Assembly: GCA_000512085.1 (NCBI GenBank)
Contig: ASPP01009867.1
Location: 1 to 22,640, forward strand
From: Reticulomyxa filosa
Taxonomy: Eukaryota > Foraminifera > Reticulomyxidae
Direction of reading: 5' to 3'
Length of the DNA: 22,640 nucleotides
The position numbers and the translations under genes are program-made. Every line of letters begins with the position of its first letter. The stretch's first letter is position 1. Below, in pieces: positions 1-13,600 of the stretch. A model generated the notes under the pieces. The model did no database searches. It saw only the letters and a program-made list of their open reading frames with translations, and had not been told where the DNA came from.

Positions 1-20
1 AAAAAAAAAAAAAAAAAAAA
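1..20. repeat. Terminal poly-A tract at the window edge
   Basis: Twenty consecutive A residues open the window and run straight into an exon of the phosphodiesterase gene. The likely exon starts at 22, after an AG, so the run probably is the tail of an intron. Together with the poly-T run at the other end it suggests the contig was cut at homopolymers. Confidence 0.8.
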
Positions 21-21
21 G

Positions 22-962
22 ACCACAACTTTTTGCACGCGTTTTCGGTTACCCATACTTGTTATTTGATTTTGTGCAAAACAAAGTATGTCATTTTCGA
101 ATTTTCTTTTTCTTTTTCTTTTTCCAAAAAAAAAAAAAAAAAAAGTCTATGTTAAAAGTGGCGTTATTTGCAAAAAAAAAAATCGACAGAATGGCTAAAT
201 ACTTTTCGTCGCTGGATGTGTTTACCACGTTCATATCGGCTTTGTGCCATGACGTAGAACATCCAGGCTTAACAAATGCCTATCATATCAACAGTCAGTC
301 CGATCTGGCACTGCGATACAACGATCAAAGTGTCTTGGAAAATCATCACGCACATATCGCAGCTTTGCTAATGAAGAAACCCAATTGTGACATTTTGTCC
401 GGCCTCACTTCCGAACAGAGAAAAAAATTCCGAAAAACCATGATTTCGACCATTTTGCAAACGGATATGTCTGTCCATCAAAGCATCGTTGCCAAGTTTC
501 AAAATTTTTTGCGTCAAAGTGAAGAATTTTTAGGCGATGATTGCAAACAGGTTTTTTTTTTTTATATAACTTCGATAATTGTCTTGCACTGCACTTTTTT
601 TTTTTTCTTAACAGTTTTTGGTCGAAAGTTTGGTACACTTGGGAGATTTGAGCAACCCTGTAATGGACTGGCCAATGTCATTTGAGTGGGCACGCCGTGT
701 AATTCAAGAGTTCTATCATCAATCTTTGCGAGAAAAATACCAAGGTTTACCTGTTGCTGGCATGGAAGACAAACAACCACAGTCTGTAAGCAAAGTCCAA
801 ACTGGCTTCATTGACTTCATCGTGACGCCATTGTGGAAGAGTGCATGTACTTTGGTACCGGAACTGGATGATCGCTTTGAAATACTTCAGGTCAACCGGC
901 AAAATTGGGTGGAATACGGAGAGACTGCAATGTGTCCACCCCCTGTCTCAAAACAATGTTAA
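22..962 (+). CDS. Class I 3',5'-cyclic-nucleotide phosphodiesterase, catalytic domain, 5' end missing
   Basis: This enzyme hydrolyses cAMP and/or cGMP to the 5' nucleotide. Three exons are visible: 22-85, 190-550 and 615-962 (introns 86-189 with donor GTATGT, and 551-614), with matching phases; about 257 residues. Exon 1 carries HNFLHAFSV, the catalytic-His and first metal-His segment, and resembles PDE2/5/10 members; a T from the missing exon would complete the usual Tyr before it. Exon 2 has the signature HDVEHPGLTN (HDx2Hx4N, nt 248-277) and RYNDQSVLENHH. Exon 3 has HLGDLSNP, with the second metal-binding Asp at nt 645-647, and QTGFIDFIVTPLW, which holds the invariant nucleotide-binding Gln. 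Any N-terminal GAF or membrane region lies outside the window, so substrate preference cannot be read. The stop is TAA at 960-962 and the protein ends in KQC, not a CaaX box. Confidence 0.93.
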
Positions 963-1284
963 TCAAGTAGATTCACATCAGCAATTATAAATATTAATGT
1001 ACTTATGCAATGAAATACTTTTGTTTAATTTTGAGCCTTCAAATGTTAGTTTTTAACTTTAAAAAAGATTAAAGGCACCAAAAAATAAGCTGATGTACAT
1101 CAATTAATTTTTTTAGTTTGTTTTCCAGAGTAATTATTTTCAATTTTTTTCACTCACTTACAGTATTTGCATTCTCTTGACGTTTTGTGAAGAATATAAA
1201 TAAGAATTTTTTAAGACAGTGCACTGAAAAAACCAGGTTCTAAGAGGTGTAAAAAAAACAAAAAAAGCTTTTGTTCTACAAAAG
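963..1284. other. Intergenic spacer, PDE to MAPEG gene
   Basis: This 322-nt AT-rich stretch between two genes on the same strand must hold the 3' end of the phosphodiesterase transcript and the promoter of the MAPEG gene. An ATTAAA at about 1068 could be a polyadenylation hexamer. No clear promoter element is visible. Confidence 0.5.
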
Positions 1285-2046
1285 ATGTCTGAGATGCAGA
1301 CACTGTCAACGATTGACGCTTCAATTAATGATTCTTTGCTTCGTGAACTAGCATTCCCTTCTTTGGGGATAATTAGCAATATATACGTGATTGAAATGGC
1401 AATGACAAATGTCGCTACGCTAAAACACGAGCTAAAATTGAAACCTCCTCAAATGGAACCCAGCGAAAAAGTGAACAAAGAACAACGCCTCAGATGGGAT
1501 CGTACAGTGCGCGCAGAAAATAATACTGTGGAATATTTCACTTTGTTTGTTCCGTGTGTTTTCATATCTTCAATTGTTGGCTACGAGTTGATAGGAAAAT
1601 GGGCCCCTCGGATCGTTGGTGTACTCGCTCTTGCAAATGCATTCTTCAGATATCAGGTTCTGTCTTATGTTTAAAAATGCACACAGTATAAGTCCTCCCT
1701 TCTGTTGTTCTCTTCACAATCTTGGATAAAATGAAGAAAAGGACAGAAGATTCATCTTCTCTTCCATCCACACTAATCTTTTTTGAATTTGAATCTCATT
1801 AATATTTTTTTTTATGTGTACCTTGGAGAGGAGAAGAAACCTGATGATTTCGAATGTGTTGTATATACTTTTGATAAAAAAAAGTATGTCAAAGGGTACA
1901 CCAAAGCATCGGAACAACGTAGATCACCATTTTTGAAAAGCTATTATGTGACCAAATCATTATTCTTTTTCTCTATGATGGTAAGTACACTGGTTATTGG
2001 CAAACAATTGTATGGATACAAAAAGTCTTTGAGTCCTACCAAATGA
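1285..2046 (+). CDS. MAPEG-family membrane protein (microsomal glutathione S-transferase / leukotriene C4 synthase-like)
   Basis: MAPEG proteins are four-helix membrane proteins, usually trimers in ER or nuclear membranes, and many conjugate glutathione to lipophilic substrates. Exon 1 (1285-1656, 124 codons) has a first membrane helix at about residues 24-44, then KLKPPQ and RAENNTVEYF (residues 76-85). This matches the glutathione-binding RAxxNxxEYF of LTC4 synthase, with R76, N80, E83 and Y84 all present. A second hydrophobic segment follows at 85-104. Exon 2 supplies YVKGYTKASEQRRSP, equivalent to the family RYFxGY...R segment, and a last hydrophobic helix. The donor is GTTCTG at 1657 in phase 0. 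The acceptor is uncertain: 1885 gives a 177-residue protein that aligns best, while acceptors near 1828-1840 would add about 15-20 residues. Glutathione-dependent activity is inferred from the motif; the substrate is unknown. Confidence 0.85.
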
Positions 2047-2051
2047 ATAAA
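2046..2051 (+). promoter_or_regulatory. Possible polyadenylation hexamer AATAAA overlapping the MAPEG stop codon
   Basis: The TGA stop at 2044-2046 shares its final A with AATAAA. If used, the 3' UTR would be only about 10-30 nt. This rests on a hexamer match alone, which is expected often in AT-rich DNA. Confidence 0.35.
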
Positions 2052-4563
2052 TATTTGGGCAAAAATTCCTCCTTAACATGTGTCATATTTTGGGTTTTTT
2101 GGAATTGTAAGAGAAGTGAGGAAGAATATTTGTCCAATATGATTAGTTATTTGCATGATTGTTTGGTGTTTTTTTTTACAATGACAACATTTTCATGCAA
2201 TGTTTCTCAAATAATGCAACCTTTAAACCCTTATTGCTCATTTATATCACTTTCTATGTAGAAAATTCTACTTTGATTTTACATAAATTTCCTGCACCAT
2301 TAACTTGAAGTCCCGTTGTTATAATAATTAGTATTTATCCATTACCACAGCGATCAAGATTAGCTACTAAATAAAAGTTTACATTTATTTACTAACAAAA
2401 ATTAATGCTTTTCATCATATTGCTTCGGAAGCAATTTCTGTTGAGCTATTACTATTTGTACTTTCAAATACTGCTTTTCGTTGACAGTCACTTTACAAAT
2501 GCTATCGAATTGTCTGTTATCTGAACATAACAACTTAAACAATAAGACAATTGCATTTCATCCATGGACATGTTATCCCATTATCATGCAAACACAACAA
2601 TTTTTGGATATTTTCCTAAATTGCAATTGCTATACATTTTGCCAATAACATAGAAAAGATTTCATAGTTATTGTCTAGCATTAAACGAATCTTAAGGCAA
2701 AACTAAAACAAGTTTTTCAGAAAACATTTTAAAAATTTTTTAAAAGTGTACTACACAATCAATGATAATGTTATTTACATTTGTTTCAAAAGAAATCATT
2801 TTATAAATATTTTTTAAAAATAAATATTTACTTGATTTAGACAGCAATATTTTTCAAATATACAGTAATATTATCAATTTTGAAATATAAACATATGTAT
2901 GTGTGTAGGGCAAGCCCCTATTATACATAGCTGAACTCTTATGGAACTGATGAGCTCACTCTGGGTTAAACTTCAACAAACATTCTTCACTTCTTGTTTT
3001 TGGTCTTTCCTTTTTACTTACTGAGTTATTTGTTTTGGTTATTTAGTTTACTTTATTTTACTGAAAGCCACTCTCAATTCGAGTAAAATCTTTTCTATTA
3101 CATTTAGTGTAGCTATCTACAGTATAACCTCACATGTATTACACAAAAAATGGTCACATGTGTCACACTTTTTAAAAATTATTAATTCTGATTACCAAAT
3201 TTATTGTAAAAAGTCTATTCAAGAAAATAGTGCCAGAATAAGTAAAAAAGATTATATAATATAACTTTCAAAATTTCAATATATTTGTAGAAAAATTGGT
3301 AAATTAAAAATAATCACATATTAATAATCTTCTAAGCTAAAAATTGTTGCAATTAATTCTTGCCACGAATAAATAGAAAGCACAAGTTTATAATGACACA
3401 TTCTAAGAAGAGTTTAATGATTTGAAGTCCAATGCTTTTTTATCTTGTTGTTATACAACAAATTTACCAATTTATTACAAACATGCTTTTTACTGAAATT
3501 GTAAACATTTTTTGAACAATAAATGCAAAAAAATAATTACGTTATGTTAAAAATAAACTAACTTATAAAGAATAAATTATTTGAAAAATTATTTAAAAAA
3601 AGAATTGCTTTGCATGTACTATTATAATAGCACTTATATTTGCTTTTTTCAATTATCTATTTGAATAAATAGAAAATAATAAATAAATAAATGTAAGTTA
3701 CTTACCTTGTGTAATTTTTTACAAACAACATATTATACAAAATTTTGAAATATAAATATTTATAATTGTTCAATAAAAGTTAACTTATACATTATATTTT
3801 ATAAATTTTTTTTTGAAGATATAATGTATTGATTTGCAATTGAAAACTTGTTGATTTCAATCACAAAATTTAATTAAAAATTAATTTTTGATAATTTAGT
3901 CAATACTAATTTGTAAATTAAATTCTTCGAATTCATCATTAAAAATATATTAGCATAATATGAACTGATACTATGTACTAAATTAAATGCGTTGTCTTTA
4001 TGATTGAGGGATAACTAATTGTTCAAAGATTGGCCAGCAAAGAGAGATAAAACAAGCTATCACTAAATTCGATATTTACTTTTGTTGTGTGCAAGTATTG
4101 CTTTCAACTAAATAATCTTGCTGTATGTAGTAGCATTCAGAATTAACACATAGTTTCTTCAGTTCTGTCATTAATACTATCACAGCTGGATTACAATAAA
4201 ATCATATTACTACTTGAGCAAATAGTAAATACAGAAAACAGCAAATCGAATTTTTCTTAAACTAAATTTACTTCAGTTGTAATGTATCATGTGTTTGTAA
4301 CTTTTGCATGATTGAAAAAAGTATTCCTTTTCAATCTCCAGAATATTCTTCTAGAAATTGTCTATTGTCATGCTAGTTCTCGACTTTTTTCTTGCCAATT
4401 GCAATGACAAAAAACGGAGTCTGTGCATTATAATGTCAAATCATAAAAAAGTAGACAGTCGTGTCCCACGTGCACACATGTTTAAAAACTCACAAAGGGT
4501 ACCAGTGCTTTTTTTGACCTGTTTTTGTTTTCTTTTACTGTTTTTTGTAGCATTTTTTGAAAG
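2052..4563. other. AT-rich gene-free region
   Basis: About 2.5 kb with no convincing exon on either strand. It is dominated by A/T tracts, AATAAA-like words and short (AAAT)n stretches near 3660-3695. A less AT-rich island lies at about 2905-2975. Open frames here, for example 2043-2261 and 4358-4681, show neither protein-like composition nor recognisable motifs. The promoter of the kinase gene presumably lies at the right edge; no specific element can be named. Confidence 0.6.
3787..3829. repeat. 11-bp perfect inverted repeat in AT-rich spacer
   Basis: ATACATTATAT at 3787-3797 is the exact reverse complement of ATATAATGTAT at 3819-3829, with a 21-nt A/T-rich loop. In sequence this AT-rich it may be chance; no function is proposed. 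Confidence 0.4.
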
Positions 4564-7129
<2,566 letters not shown>

Positions 7130-8858
7130 AAAATCGCTATTGCTCGGTCTTACACGTTTTCTTTTTCCTTGAAAATTTATGTTTTTTTGGTTTTTTATCT
7201 TTTTTCGCTTGTCATCGCTTTTTCGCTCACCCACCTTCGTTTTAATTTGGTTTTTTCATAATTACGAAGGTCACGAAAAACAACGTGGACTTTTTTGTAA
7301 TTCTAACTACTTTTGTGAGCGTCAATTAATGCTGTAATTTTATTTGTTGACGATCACTTGTGTGTTTTTTTATTTTTGTGTGTTGATACGACACAGCTTT
7401 TTTTTATTATTGTTAATAACGTGAAGTGCTCTCGATCAAAATACTTTTAAATTATCAACCCATGCGACAAAGAGCCAGCTGTTTTTATAACTTTTTTGCT
7501 TTTCAAGAAATAAAAAAATTTGACAAATGGGCAGTACTATCGACCTTTTTGCGTTGTTCGAAAAAGTTGCTTAATACGTTGTATCATAAACGTAGAAACG
7601 TTAAATCGCATCACTGCATAAACAAACCGAACCCTTAAAAATTCTGACAATAAAATGAAAAACGATTTTTTTCACATTTACGACACACAAAAACCAATGA
7701 ATATACTATGTGCTATGTGGAAACGAGTTGGATTCTTGGTTTGATCACTTTTAGACAGCAACGTTATATTGCAAACATCTACTAATCTATCTATGAAAAG
7801 AAAATGCAACCATATTTCCAAACAAAAATGATATCTATTACTTTGACTGATCGTCTGTTATAAGTATACTTTTTTTATATCGTTTTTGCGGTCGGAATAA
7901 TGGCAACGTCTATTCTTTATTTTATCAAATGTAGTATATTTATTCATGCACAAAAGCAACAAATTGATGCTCGTTTGATCAATTTAAAAAAATTGCACAA
8001 TTTGAGCGTCTCGTATATCATTGGATGTGATGCATTGAAGGAAATACATAGTTTAATTGATTCTGGTTTCGTGATCTAAAATTTTTTCTGACAAGCATTT
8101 CAAAAAGGAAAAATGTCTTCCAGCATGATTACATATTTAAAAATCGTCTATCTGGGCCACAATAGAATAATATAGTTTTCACAATATTTGATTTGTTCCA
8201 CAACAGTTTTTAGTTTTTATTAAAATAATTCCGTATTGTAACATATGGCATTATGATTATGCAATCAACATCCTGAGTTCAAACCGACTCACTCCAAAAA
8301 TTGAATTTTTTCTAAAAATTCAACATGCAAAAAATCATTTCTAGTTGTAATTAAATGAGTTACAATAAGCAAACTTTAACAAACTCGAAACGTGTTTGTT
8401 ATAAATGAATGCCTGAAATTCAGTTACTGAAATTGCAACAAGTGCTATCTGATATAAAAATATTGACTATAATTTGCAAAAAATATTCGTATAGTGCGAT
8501 AGTTATTAAATATAAATGCTGTTGAATTATTTTCTTTTAATTGAAACTTCAATTGTTTCCATCGAATAAATTAGTTATGATATGTCTGTCATTTATTTAG
8601 AACTATATTCTTTTGTTTTATGCATGTTACGTTCTTGATGCCTTGCAATAACTTCAACTGTCATAATAAAAAATTATAAATACGATTGTAATTTAAAATG
8701 CAAGCAGAAAAGTTAAAAATATGGTACTTTTGACAACAGATTAAAACTACAAAAAACTGCTAAAGTCTGCTTTTGTGGTAGCACGCGCTGAAAACTGCGC
8801 GTTTCGCAAAGTTCAAGAAAGTTTAGAAAATGGGTTTTCCTTCATACTTGAACCAGAA
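7130..8858. other. Gene-poor AT-rich region
   Basis: About 1.7 kb without a gene I can support. An open frame at 7426-7638 has no ATG and no recognisable composition. AATAAA words at about 7509 and 7650 could end the kinase transcript. The frame of the next gene is open back to about 8775 with protein-like sequence but no in-frame ATG before 8859, so an upstream exon of that gene may reach into this region. Confidence 0.5.
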
Positions 8859-9584
8859 ATGGATGACATTAAAGAAAGAAAAGAGGTTGCAATGCTGGTT
8901 GAACACTGGTCAAGATTGGAGAATTTTTTTGTTCCAATGGATATAGTAAATTTGATTTTCACTTTTTCTTTCTTTTGTTTACCTCGTCGCTTAACATTTA
9001 ATCGAAACAACCATGCGTTTCTGGACGGTTGGATGTACTCTCACGACGACGAAGTTGTTAAAAAAGTGATATCAGGATTCGACTACGTGCTAGTAGACTT
9101 AGAAAAGTCGATGTCCCCAATAAATGTCAAAGAAGTGACCTCAAATCTTTCAAGATGCTTCAGAGTTCGGATCAACAACATAAATAGTTGGGCGTACATT
9201 GGTTTATCTCCATATAAAAACGGTGTCAAGTTTTCTCCAACAAGTTATGCGCAAGTGGAAGGATTCATGGTGCGATACTATTGGCAAAATATAGCTTCAT
9301 TGGGATGTTATGTGAATGATATATTAATATGTAAATCACCAAATGAGGAATATGTTGTAGAGATGCAAGTTACGTGTGATGTTAACCAAAAGCATGGAGC
9401 GCATGAAGGCCATCAGCGACGTCATGACACAGTGCTACATACTGCTTCTAGCAAATGGAAAGAGGAGCCGCTTACGCTTCACATCAATTTGCTAACGGAT
9501 AATCTCTCGCTTGAAGCTTTCGAAATACCAGTGGATTGGTTTGGTAAATTTGAAAGCACTTCATTGATGTGGCATTTGCAATAA
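8859..9584 (+). CDS. Unrecognised protein with F-box-like start and possible SPRY-like region
   Basis: A single open frame of 241 residues runs from the first in-frame ATG to TAA at 9582-9584. Residues about 23-45 (VPMDIVNLIFTFSFFCLPRR) look like a short F-box-type helix: P, then hydrophobic residues spaced as in LPxEIxxxIxxF. The rest alternates short hydrophobic strands, including SWAYIGLS, EEYVVEMQVTCDV, LTLHINLL and FEIPVDWFG. This pattern is reminiscent of B30.2/SPRY beta-sandwich proteins. Neither assignment is secure. The frame is open upstream to 8775 and reads protein-like there, so the real start may lie in a further 5' exon joined at an AG near 8780. No catalytic motif, signal peptide or coiled coil is visible. 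If the F-box reading holds, a substrate-adaptor role in ubiquitin ligation would be possible. Confidence 0.55.
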   Translation: MDDIKERKEVAMLVEHWSRLENFFVPMDIVNLIFTFSFFCLPRRLTFNRNNHAFLDGWMYSHDDEVVKKVISGFDYVLVDLEKSMSPINVKEVTSNLSRCFRVRINNINSWAYIGLSPYKNGVKFSPTSYAQVEGFMVRYYWQNIASLGCYVNDILICKSPNEEYVVEMQVTCDVNQKHGAHEGHQRRHDTVLHTASSKWKEEPLTLHINLLTDNLSLEAFEIPVDWFGKFESTSLMWHLQ

Positions 9585-10603
9585 TTTTCACGACGTTTGC
9601 TCATGGACAAGTACAACAAAAAAAAGAAAGGGGAGGAACTTGCAATTATAAGGGTTTAATTTTTAAAATTTAGCGTTCACAAATGTTATTTTTCAGCTGT
9701 CAAGGCAAACAATATTTAGTCATGGGAAAACAAAACAAGCATTTGGATTAAAATAACTTTAGCTAATGTTTAACAATCGATCTTTAACGATATCAATCTT
9801 TTTTTTGAAGAAAGAACTTTCGATCACATTGAAATTTTTTACAAGAATGCTATAATCCTTTTTTTTTGATGCAAAAAAGACCTTTTCGTTTTAATCTTCT
9901 GGGGTTCAGATGTTGACATTAAACGCTTAAACTTTATCGATTGTCACTTGGACACAATTTCCTGATTTGAGTTAATGACCTGTTCGTAATTGCAATATTT
10001 TATATTTTCAAAATTCGATTCAGAAATTTGAATTTACAAGATTTGAATGCAATCAAAAGTAAGTTTTGTACACGAAAAAGTAATTTTCAATGTCGTTGGA
10101 TTAAAATAAACTTGGTTTCTAAAGCAATGAAAAGAAAATGTGGCATTTATGTCAAGATTGAAATAGCAAATTAATTGCGAAACAATTCGTATTCTTTCAA
10201 TAATTTAGTTCATATAAAATATTTTACAAATAAGAATATCAATAAAGTGTGCAAAAAGTAAAAATTTAATTTTAGTGAAACCCTCTTCCAAAAGGGATTT
10301 GAAACAGCACAAAAAACGTCAGTTGCGGGAAAACCTCGTAAACACGTTCCTTAATAATTTCGAAGTATTGGCAACAGACACATTGGTTGAACAACAATCC
10401 CTGCATTTGTGGACGTAATCCGTTGAATTTATCATTTCAAAATGTATTGTTCGTCGATTAGGACGATTTTTTGTGTTATTTGTTGTTCTTGGTTTGTTCT
10501 GTATGGTTTTGCTGAGTCATGTATTTTTCTCACGATGTGAATGAGGTTATTTGAATGTTTAATTTTGTTTTCCCCCAATCTTTTTTTTATTGTTTGTAGA
10601 AAG
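9585..10603. other. AT-rich intergenic region upstream of the CHD gene
   Basis: About 1 kb lacking convincing coding sequence. ATTAAA words follow the preceding gene, for instance near 9748. T-rich DNA directly precedes the ATG at 10604 (TTTATTGTTTGTAG at about 10587-10600), which could be a 3' splice site for a 5' UTR intron. No defined promoter element is seen. Confidence 0.5.
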
Positions 10604-13600
10604 ATGACAACGGAACCTCAGTGGAGATTTCCTCGAAAAGATCGAATGAAAGCATTGAGCGCACTCAACCACCAGCAAGTCTTTAGCAGTACCAATAACA
10701 AAATACCGCACAATGACACCCATATTCCTTCTAAGTGACTCAATTTTCTTTTGTCTTCCATATGAAAAACTGCAAACCCGTTTTTCTCAAAGATATTTGA
10801 TTTGAAAAAACATTTCTTGATTTATATGTATGTGTGTGAAAAACTTTAGCAATGGCAAAACGAGAAACAGCAGCGATGACGACAGTGATCCAGAATATCA
10901 ACCATTGAGCAATGAAGAAGAAGAAGAAATTGAGTCAAGCGATGGGAGAACTCAAACAAGTAACATAGCACAGCTGTATAGCATACATTCTACACATACA
11001 CATATATATATATATATTGTTGTAGCGTCTGTGTAAATCTGCGAAAGAAAGGCCAGACTTGGAAAAAGTGGCGTGTATGTGCATAATGTTGTGTTTATGG
11101 GAATAAGAAAAAACGCAAGGATCAGTGCGCAATGGAACATCTTGGAAAGCTGAGGTGAAGCGTGGTAATGAAAGAGTACTCAATACCACAAGGGGAGACG
11201 AGAAAAACGCTGGCTATGATTACAAAAAAATCAACAAAAGATTTGTAGCATCGAGTGATGAAGACCAGCCCAAAGCAGGGGCAAACGATCATCTTGAAAA
11301 ACCGGAACACATAGACGACGACGACGACGATGATGGAGATGATGAAACACAAATGAGCAAACAAATGTCTGCGAATGGAGATCGACACAAGCAACCCAAA
11401 GGAACACGTTGAACTCATTGCCATTGGAACTCAAATCAAGCAATTCTGTCAATTACAATTTGCCAACATCTGTTCGTTTATTTATTTATTTATTTGTTTG
11501 AATCCATGCTTTTGTTTATTCACATGACAAAATAAACACAATCAACGACACCCAATAAACATTGCAACACACAATTTTTTAATTTTCACACAGTACCGAG
11601 AGTGGTATGATCATATTAAAGTGAACACACCCGTCCAATATTGTATTCGCTCTGGACGGAAAATTGCAGCGACGGTCGTGTCAATCGAATATTATCTCGT
11701 TATTCAATATAATGACGAGCATAATGTCCCGTCCGAAAAGAAATCGGTAAGCACAAATAGCCCAAAGCTGAAATACAACCAGGATTGGGATCGGAGGAAA
11801 TGGTACAATGCCATCCAACTTAAAGATAAGGTAGAATATCTGGAGAGTTCGAACGAAACCAGAAGCGAACAGTGGTGGACGGCCACTGTTCTTGATAAAT
11901 ACCGTGTTTTCACTGTGCGATACACACTTCGAAACGAGAGCCAAAGTGATCAAATCAGCGAAAGAACGTTCATGGACGAGGCTTTTTGTCCTTCCGCTTT
12001 TCTCACACATCCAATGCAATTTGTGTTTCTTCCACCAAAAGATATTGATGACAATATTCAGTTCACAAACAAACAAACAAATATATGTTATATAAATGTA
12101 TGTGTACATATAATTGCAGCTTTGATTGATAAATTGTGGATTGTGCATGATGCGGATAGAAAATACGAACAAAAAATTCAAACGTTGGAAGAAAAGGCTT
12201 CTCGACAAACTGTAACACAAAATATCAAAAAAATTGGAGCCCTTGACAATAGACAAAACAAAAAGAGGAAAGGTTGGGCAGAGAGCGACAGCGAGGAAGA
12301 ACAGGTGGAAGAAGAAGGAGAAGAAGAAGTATATGGAGAAAGTGAAAGCGAAGAAGCGGAAAGTGAAGAAATGGGAAGCGAAGACGATTTTGAACAACAT
12401 CGGGAGTCCTCATTAACTTCATATGTGACCACAGCGGAAGAAGAGCACAAAATCGAATCAATATTGTACACAATGGACTTACCCGAAGAAACGCGATTGA
12501 TGGCAGATACATTTCAGCATTGTCTGGAACATAACAAGGAAAATATGTCGAAGAGAAGCAACGGAGAGGGATGTGATGGACCTGATGGAGAAAAGTTGGG
12601 AACAAAAGAAGACTACAAAATGGTGACGAAATATTTGATAAAATATTTTGACAAGTCTTATCACCACTGCGAATGGTTGACAAAAGAGGAAATATTAAAA
12701 ATTGGCGGTGAGTCAAAACTGAAATCGTTTGAAAAACGCTTTTTTCATGAAAAACAGCAGAACATACACGTCTGATAAAACGCGTGAGGCATGCCATGGA
12801 GACAAAACACTTTGATAATATCCATTTTTTCAACCCATTGTATTTGCAAATTGATCGCATTATCGATGTCTGCGCTCCCAACGAAGAGTTGAAAAAGCCA
12901 CGGCGTTCGAAGGCTGGTCTGTCTTACTATGAAATTCGAAGCAAATCGGCAAGTGTGAATTGGGTGATTCGGTTAAATCAAAGCAATGAAACATTGTATT
13001 TAGTAAAATGGACTAATATACAATATGATGAAGCCACATGGGAGGCGGAGTCGTTTTTATGTAGTCGTGAATTTGAAAAGTTCAATGGAGAAAAGGAAAT
13101 CGAACTATTTCGAAAGAGACAAGCCTTGCCCATCCCAAAGCATTTCAATTATGGAATTCGTACAAGTGTTACCAAGTATGTCAATCGTCCAAAAACATGG
13201 GAAGAATTGACCCCCAAATCGACCTTTAAAAATGGGCATGAATTGAGATCTTACCAAATTTCGGGTGTAAACTGGTTAGTTCACAATTGGCTGGGACGAC
13301 GATCTTGTATTCTGGCCGATGAAATGGGATTGGGAAAGACAATCCAAATGGTGGTATTTTTAAATCAACTGGCAACCAAATTTGACATCAATGGACCTTT
13401 CTTGATTGTAGCTCCATTGTCAACATTGGGACATTGGTCAAGAGAATTTAAGAATTGGAGTGATTTGAATGTGGTGGTCTATCACGGCACGCAGCTTAGT
13501 CGTGAGCGATTGTATGAATTGGAGTTTTTCTATGACTACCGCTTTTTGACAAAGAAAGAACGAGATTGCTATGATGTACAAAATGAACGCGATTTGAATG

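Noticed and set aside
2918-2966. tRNA- or SINE-like A box (TAGCTGAACTCTTATGG) and B box (GGTTAAACTTC)
   Set aside because: The D-stem does not pair and the A-to-B spacing is about 12 nt too short for a tRNA; no acceptor stem is found.
2938-2968. Hammerhead-ribozyme-like core CTGATGAG
   Set aside because: The required GAAA core after stem II is missing (GGGTTAAAC instead) and no good stem II forms from GCTCACTCTGGGT.
7426-7638. 70-residue open frame after the kinase gene
   Set aside because: It starts at GTG, has no in-frame ATG near the start, and has AT-driven composition; nothing supports it as an exon.
8272-8296. T-arm-like GAGTTCAAACCGACTC
   Set aside because: It forms a simple 5-bp hairpin, but the loop has six bases and lacks the TTC register, and no D-arm, anticodon arm or acceptor stem can be placed.
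11681-12881. Long minus-strand open frames (239 and 218 residues) opposite the CHD gene
   Set aside because: They mirror acidic and Ser-rich coding sequence of the plus-strand exon, have Phe/Ser-rich low-complexity translations and no motif.
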